Source: Paenibacillus jilunlii (lineage in GTDB: Bacteria > Bacillota > Bacilli > Paenibacillales > Paenibacillaceae). Taken from it: a stretch of DNA of 64,000 bases. Of this stretch, positions 59,897-64,000 are shown one piece after another. The stretch lies in assembly GCF_900102965.1 (NCBI RefSeq), contig NZ_FNGM01000007.1:246982-310981 (forward strand), read 5' to 3'. Positions within the stretch are counted from its first letter, which is position 1. Each line of letters begins with the position of its first letter. The notes beneath the pieces were generated by a model. That model was not told the origin of the DNA. It made no database searches and saw only the letters and a program-made list of their open reading frames with translations. A program made the position numbers and the translations under genes.

Positions 59897-61549
59897 TTAT
59901 TTTAGGGCTGCGAGATAACGGTCGTATCCATCTTGGTATACCTTCATCAAATCGTCCAAGCCCATATTTTTAAGCGAGGCCAGGTAATCGCTCCACTCGG
60001 AGTCAGAAACCCCCTTCAACATGAATTTGGCGCGCATGGAGTTAGTATAGGTTTGGATCTCCGGTTTCAGCTTATCGATAGTCTTCAACTCTTCTTCTGT
60101 GAAGAAGATATTCGGGTATTTCTCCTTCTGCATTTGCGGTACAAAAATATTTTTGATATCATCCAGTCTTTGCTGTGCCCGTGCTTCCGGAGGTGCAATG
60201 TTTTCGAAGTCTTCACCAGTGAATACGCCGCCGCCACCCAGTGATACTTTTTGACGGAACTCACCCGGATTGCTGATATCCGATTTCTGTACCAGCTTGC
60301 CATCGGCAGATTTCTCAAACCATTCGCCAACTGGGCCCCAACGGACTTCCGCGGTGGTTTCCGGTTTGTATATCAAATCCAACCATGCGGCAATCAAGGC
60401 AGGATTTTTTGCTTCTTTCGTAATAACAGAACCTCCTCTAGAAAGTGCGGAACCATTGTTCCATTTGACAACCATATCTTTAAACGGAGGAACGATCGGA
60501 TAATGTTTGTCACGCTCAGGACCCACTACGTCCGTATGATCCCACCAGAGAAAAGAGCCAAGGGTTTCCTGCTCCGACTTCCCTTTTGCATAATATTGCG
60601 TATATTCTTGAGTGAAGGATTCCTGATCAACAAGCCCCTCTTCCACCCATTTCGCAATTTCCCTTACAGCGTCTTTATATCCATCTTGAATAGCTGCGTA
60701 GGAAACCTTGCCATTGTCCACATTTAAATGTTCAGCGTATGCATTGTTGGCAGGTTGATAGGTTTTGTCTGGTACACCGAAGGCTCCGAACAGATAACCG
60801 ATATCTCCCGTCCAGAAAGCATTGACGAAGGATAGCGGAATTTCATCTGCTTTTCCGTTGCCATTCGGATCTTTGGTCTTAAAGGCAACCAATACATCAT
60901 GATATTCTTGAAGAGTGGTTGGCATTGATAAACCTAGCTTTTTCAGCCAATCTTCATTTATATAGAGGAAATCAGGGTTGGCACCAATCTCTTCTTGACC
61001 AGTTCCTAGCTCTTCACCCGCAGGAAGGGAATAAATATTTCCGTCTGGGGCAGTAACCTCAGCTTTGATATCCGGTCTTTTGTCAAATAATGCTTTCAAG
61101 TTGGGCATGTGTTTGTCAATCAGATCATTTAGAGGTATAATAGTGCCGTCCTTACCATATTTCATCAACTCTGTATCTGTGAACCCGGCTCCGAAGAACA
61201 TTTCAGGCAAGTCGCCACTTGCTATCAGCAGATTCTTCTTCTCGTTGTAATCTGTCTCGACAATGGTGTTCCAATCGATATGAACATTTGACATTTCCTC
61301 AAGTTTTTTAGCCATGGTCATTTCGTTATAATCGCTTGGCGCCAGCGGAGCTCTGCGTGCAACCACCTTTAAGGTGGTTTTTTCTTTCAGCGGAAACTGA
61401 ATGGATGCATTGCCATCCGCTTTATTCCCACTATTCTCTGTATTTGTACCTGTCTTTCCATTGTTGCTTCCATCGTTGCTGTTACATGCCGTAGCAAACA
61501 CGGAAACAGCCATCAATACTGCCAATAGACCCGCAGCTTTTCTGTTCAT
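59897..61549 (-). CDS. Oligosaccharide-binding lipoprotein (LplA type)
   Basis: A 550-residue binding protein with lipobox VFATAC (Cys about residue 22) and a Gly/Asn/Thr-rich spacer. Typical LplA-type segments are HIDWNTIVETDYNEKKNLLI, NPDFLYINEDWLKKLGLSMP and FFTEEELKTIDKLKPEIQTY. GGGAGGTTAAGAAGA precedes the ATG. It follows the two permease genes and precedes the fructose-metabolising enzymes, so its cargo is presumably a fructan fragment released by the secreted GH32 enzyme. Confidence 0.9.
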   Translation of the reverse strand: MNRKAAGLLAVLMAVSVFATACNSNDGSNNGKTGTNTENSGNKADGNASIQFPLKEKTTLKVVARRAPLAPSDYNEMTMAKKLEEMSNVHIDWNTIVETDYNEKKNLLIASGDLPEMFFGAGFTDTELMKYGKDGTIIPLNDLIDKHMPNLKALFDKRPDIKAEVTAPDGNIYSLPAGEELGTGQEEIGANPDFLYINEDWLKKLGLSMPTTLQEYHDVLVAFKTKDPNGNGKADEIPLSFVNAFWTGDIGYLFGAFGVPDKTYQPANNAYAEHLNVDNGKVSYAAIQDGYKDAVREIAKWVEEGLVDQESFTQEYTQYYAKGKSEQETLGSFLWWDHTDVVGPERDKHYPIVPPFKDMVVKWNNGSALSRGGSVITKEAKNPALIAAWLDLIYKPETTAEVRWGPVGEWFEKSADGKLVQKSDISNPGEFRQKVSLGGGGVFTGEDFENIAPPEARAQQRLDDIKNIFVPQMQKEKYPNIFFTEEELKTIDKLKPEIQTYTNSMRAKFMLKGVSDSEWSDYLASLKNMGLDDLMKVYQDGYDRYLAALK

Positions 61550-61667
61550 TCTTCTTAACCTCCCTATTAAATCTGCTCATTTCATTCTTCTTTGATCTGG
61601 GATTAGCCAGTCCCATTCTAATCCAGCTTCGCAACACCTCCTTAACGACTATTTGACAGGCCAGCTC
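61550..61667. other. Short spacer between permease and binding-protein genes
   Basis: There is nothing notable beyond an upstream AGGAGGTGTTGC at 61646-61635 on the minus strand, which lacks a start codon at a suitable distance. Confidence 0.3.
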
Positions 61668-62552
61668 TCACCCCTTCACCGAACCCACCATTACTCCTTT
61701 GACAAAATATCTTTGCAGGAACGGGTATAAAGCTAAGAGTGGAACCGCAGAAACGATAATGACTCCGAACTTGATTAATTCTGTCACACGCTGTTTGGCC
61801 AGCATGTTATCAATATCCATAAGCATATTCCCGGACGGTTGGCTTTGAATTAGAATGTTGCGCAGGACCAGTTGCAGCGGAAACTTATCGCCATCACTCA
61901 AATAAATAAGAGCATCGAAGAATCCGTTCCATTGGCGCACGACTGCGAAGAGGACAAGAACTGCAATAATCGGTTTAGATAAAGGAAGGACAATACTCCA
62001 TAAATATCTGAGATTCTTTGCTCCATCAATGGCAGCTGCCTCTCTCAATTCTTCAGGCAATTCCTCGAAAAAGGTTTTTGCAATGATAATCAGGAAAGCA
62101 TCCATTGCACCCGGGAGAATGACCGCCCACATCGAGTTCATTAAATGCAGATCTTTTACAACCAGATAAGTAGGAATAATGCCGCCGTTAAAAAACATCG
62201 TGATGATAAAAAAGGTCATAATTGCGTTTCTGCCATAAAAATCTCTCCTCGAAAGCGGATAAGCCGCCATAATGACGAGAGTTGTGCTGACAAATCCGTT
62301 CAGCACCGCGTAGAGAATGGAATTTTTATAGCCGTTCCATATTGAACCGTCGCTGAAAATCCTTTTATATCCGTCAAAGGTTATATTTTGCGGCAGTAAC
62401 CATACATCACCGGAATAAATCTTGTTTGGGTCACTGATAGAAGCGATCACTATAAAATATAAGGGATACAGAATCATTAAGGTGAAGCAGCCCAGAAACA
62501 AATAATTGATAATATCAAATGCCAGATCGGATTTCGTTTTTCTCTTTAACAT
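61668..62552 (-). CDS. ABC transporter permease (LplC type)
   Basis: A 294-residue permease with six helices. EELREAAAIDGAKNLRYLWSIVLPLSKP is the EAA loop, and LQRYFVKGVMVGSVKG the end. GAAGGAGAGAAACC is the ribosome site. It follows the LplB-type gene after 36 bases in the operon that leads to the fused kinase-sucrase. Confidence 0.9.
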   Translation of the reverse strand: MLKRKTKSDLAFDIINYLFLGCFTLMILYPLYFIVIASISDPNKIYSGDVWLLPQNITFDGYKRIFSDGSIWNGYKNSILYAVLNGFVSTTLVIMAAYPLSRRDFYGRNAIMTFFIITMFFNGGIIPTYLVVKDLHLMNSMWAVILPGAMDAFLIIIAKTFFEELPEELREAAAIDGAKNLRYLWSIVLPLSKPIIAVLVLFAVVRQWNGFFDALIYLSDGDKFPLQLVLRNILIQSQPSGNMLMDIDNMLAKQRVTELIKFGVIIVSAVPLLALYPFLQRYFVKGVMVGSVKG

Positions 62553-62588
62553 GGTTTCTCTCCTTCTTCTAACAGACGTTCTTCGCCC

Positions 62589-63485
62589 CTAAAACAAGCC
62601 CTTGCCGCTTATTTTCTTGGTAGTTTTATTCACAATGACTAGTAGGATCAGGTTTATCACGGAGTTAAACAATCCGATTGCTGCCGAAAAGCTGTATTCC
62701 GCCCGCTGAATCCCCACTTTGTATACGTAAGTCGGAATAATCTCGGATGTGGCGACATTCAAATCAGTCTGCATAAGGAACGCCTTTTCAAACCCTACAT
62801 TCATTAAATTGCCAACGGCCATAATGAACAAAACTATAATGGTAGGAGCAATACCCGGTAAATCAATATGCCGGATCCGATGCCATTTGGATGCACCGTC
62901 CATAACCGCTGCTTCATGCAAATGAGGGTCGATCCCTGCCAGTGCAGCTAAATAAATAACTGACGCAAATCCGGTTTCCTGCCATACGGATGAGAATATG
63001 TACAGAGGCCTGAACCATTTCTCCTCTCCCATAAACATAATCGGTTCCCCACCGAAGGCGGTTACAATATGGTTAACCAAGCCGCTGGTTGGGGACAGGA
63101 AGATGAACAGCATGCCGACCAATACGACGGTTGAAATGAAATACGGCGCGTAAATCGTAGTTTGAATGAACTTTTTCATCTTCTGCTGTCTCAATTGATT
63201 CAGCATAATCGCTACAATAATGGGAAAGGGAAAAGCTATAGCCAAATTAAGCACGCTTAGTAAAAGTGTATTTCCTACGATTTGTTTAAAATTGTAAGAT
63301 TCAAAAAAGCGTTGAAAATGTTCCAACCCTACCCACTCACTGCCCCAAACCCCTTTGGAAGCTACAAAGTCTTTAAAGGCGATTTGTACCCCATACATAG
63401 GCCAGTATTTAAAAATTGCAAAATAGGCTACTGGGATCAAAATCAATAAATACAATTCATAATTCTTTTTCATTTTCCCAAGCAT
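62589..63485 (-). CDS. ABC transporter permease (LplB type)
   Basis: A 298-residue permease with six helices. MYGVQIAFKDFVASKGVWGSEWVGLEHF after the first helix is characteristic, and PHLHEAAVMDGASKWHRIRHIDLPGIAP is the EAA loop. TGGAGGAAAATGC precedes the ATG. It is the first gene of the right-end fructan operon, behind a strong promoter and three LacI-type operator units. Confidence 0.9.
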   Translation of the reverse strand: MLGKMKKNYELYLLILIPVAYFAIFKYWPMYGVQIAFKDFVASKGVWGSEWVGLEHFQRFFESYNFKQIVGNTLLLSVLNLAIAFPFPIIVAIMLNQLRQQKMKKFIQTTIYAPYFISTVVLVGMLFIFLSPTSGLVNHIVTAFGGEPIMFMGEEKWFRPLYIFSSVWQETGFASVIYLAALAGIDPHLHEAAVMDGASKWHRIRHIDLPGIAPTIIVLFIMAVGNLMNVGFEKAFLMQTDLNVATSEIIPTYVYKVGIQRAEYSFSAAIGLFNSVINLILLVIVNKTTKKISGKGLF

Positions 63486-63506
63486 GCATTTTCCTCCATC
63501 TCCAAG

Positions 63507-63518
63507 GTAAACGATTAC
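63507..63518. promoter_or_regulatory. LacI-type operator near the first gene
   Basis: GTAAACGATTAC is nearly palindromic and related to the sites at 38089 and 38197. It is about 20 bases upstream of the LplB start codon. Confidence 0.6.
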
Positions 63519-63662
63519 GTATTGGACAAGAGCTCTTTATCTAATTTTGTAAGCTCTCCCTGCTCCCCATTGTAAAGGCCGACATGTGCTCCGATTATAT
63601 TAAATAATCAAAGTCTTTTTTTAATAAAAACAAATTTGCCAAAATCCTTATTACAAAGTCAG

Positions 63663-63686
63663 GTAATCGTTTGCGTAATCGTTTTT
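63663..63686. promoter_or_regulatory. Tandem LacI-type operators
   Basis: GTAATCGTTTGC and GTAATCGTTTTT are adjacent 12-base direct repeats. They start a few bases downstream of the predicted transcription start of the operon. Confidence 0.62.
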
Positions 63687-63694
63687 ATAAATTA

Positions 63695-63723
63695 ATAATA
63701 TTCACTTCTGAGAGCGTTGTCAA
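63695..63723 (-). promoter_or_regulatory. Strong promoter of the right-end fructan operon
   Basis: On the minus strand TTGACA (63723-63718) and TATTAT (63700-63695) have a 17-base spacer, close to consensus. Confidence 0.75.
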
Positions 63724-63778
63724 TAAATTTATTAACTGTATGAATCCCCTCCAGATCGCTTAATAACCGGTTCAGAAA

Positions 63779-63813
63779 TGAAAAACGGACAGTGAATAGC
63801 TCCCTGTCCGTTT
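63779..63813 (-). terminator. Terminator after the gene cut by the right edge
   Basis: On the minus strand AAACGGACAG pairs with CTGTCCGTTT, followed by TTC. It is about 40 bases after the stop of the cut gene. Confidence 0.8.
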
Positions 63814-63852
63814 AATTCATAAAACCTCTAGTAGTTTATCCATTTTTTGACT

Positions 63853-64000
63853 TTAATTCACAAGAACCGGCACGTTTACATCGTCCACATTAATATGGCC
63901 GAAATCGCCAGTAGCATTGTCGACAATCTTAATATAGCAATCAGTCCCTACGTAAGCAGCGGCATTCCAAGTAATCCGGCTATAGGCTTCATTGCTGCTG
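63853..64000 (-). CDS. C-terminal end of another modular (fructan-related) protein
   Basis: Only the last 48 residues are inside the window. ITWNAAAYVGTDCYIKIVDN and ATGDFGHINVDDVNVPVLVN parallel the fifth module of the secreted fructanase (QYIGEELYIKVVDQSTGGFG then HINVDDFNVPV). The gene is therefore likely another GH32-type or carbohydrate-binding secreted protein. A terminator follows it and the right-end transporter operon starts after that. Confidence 0.7.
   Translation of the reverse strand, partial: SSNEAYSRITWNAAAYVGTDCYIKIVDNATGDFGHINVDDVNVPVLVN

Larger units (their letters stand above)
63519..63852. other. Leader and intergenic region of the right-end operon
   Basis: No gene. It contains, from right to left, the terminator of the cut gene, a promoter and tandem operators (all itemised), then an AT-rich leader of about 200 bases (to the LplB start) with poly-A/T tracts. 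Confidence 0.5.

Overview
The window looks like a Paenibacillus chromosome, or a close relative. Supporting signs are a GerA-type spore germination operon, strong AGGAGG-type ribosome sites with frequent GTG and TTG starts, several oligosaccharide ABC transporters with large lipoprotein binding proteins, a YesM/YesN two-component pair, a KGG stress protein, and moderate GC with AT-rich intergenic DNA. No tRNA, rRNA, CRISPR array, prophage or complete insertion sequence was recognised.

Layout. 1-2.1 kb: end of a fructoselysine (Amadori product) operon, frlB followed by the start of a probable frlD, with a divergent GntR regulator. 2.2-4.1 kb: an odd LCP-like protein and a bile-acid/sodium symporter family carrier. 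4.7-8.8 kb: a three-gene germinant receptor operon (A, C, B subunits). 8.9-11.7 kb: an XRE regulator, a DUF2071 protein and a LysE-type fragment. 11.7-17.2 kb: a LacI-controlled LplABC-type transporter without enzymes and, divergently, a small HExxH-type protein with no ATG start. 17.2-22.2 kb: a KGG protein, an MDR oxidoreductase with its HxlR regulator, an orphan SorC regulator with a broken gutM, and poorly understood DNA.

22.2-39.1 kb and 47.9-64 kb form a fructan-utilisation island split by a lipid/membrane cluster. One operon couples YesN/YesM to an ABC importer and a GH172 enzyme. A second (GH32-like enzyme, binding protein, two permeases, second GH172, LacI regulator) diverges from a ROK fructokinase, with palindromic LacI-type operators around a shared promoter core. 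At the right end an LplABC-type importer is followed by a PfkB fructokinase fused to a classical GH32 sucrase, an intracellular LamG-GH32 protein, a roughly 1800-residue secreted LamG-GH32 fructanase with repeated binding modules, and another GH32-like enzyme. The window ends inside one more gene carrying the same C-terminal module. GH172 includes difructose dianhydride I synthase/hydrolase, so I infer that unusual (cyclic or anhydride) fructo-oligosaccharides may be processed here, besides ordinary inulin or levan fragments.

39.5-47.2 kb holds the membrane cluster: MMPL transporter, CmpB-HD protein, UbiB kinase, phasin-like protein, patatin, fatty-acid hydroxylase-like protein and a winged-helix regulator. 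Near-identical A-rich motifs lie upstream of three transcription units and suggest one local regulon. Several degenerate interspersed repeats and a 51-bp tandem repeat with an open reading frame are also present.
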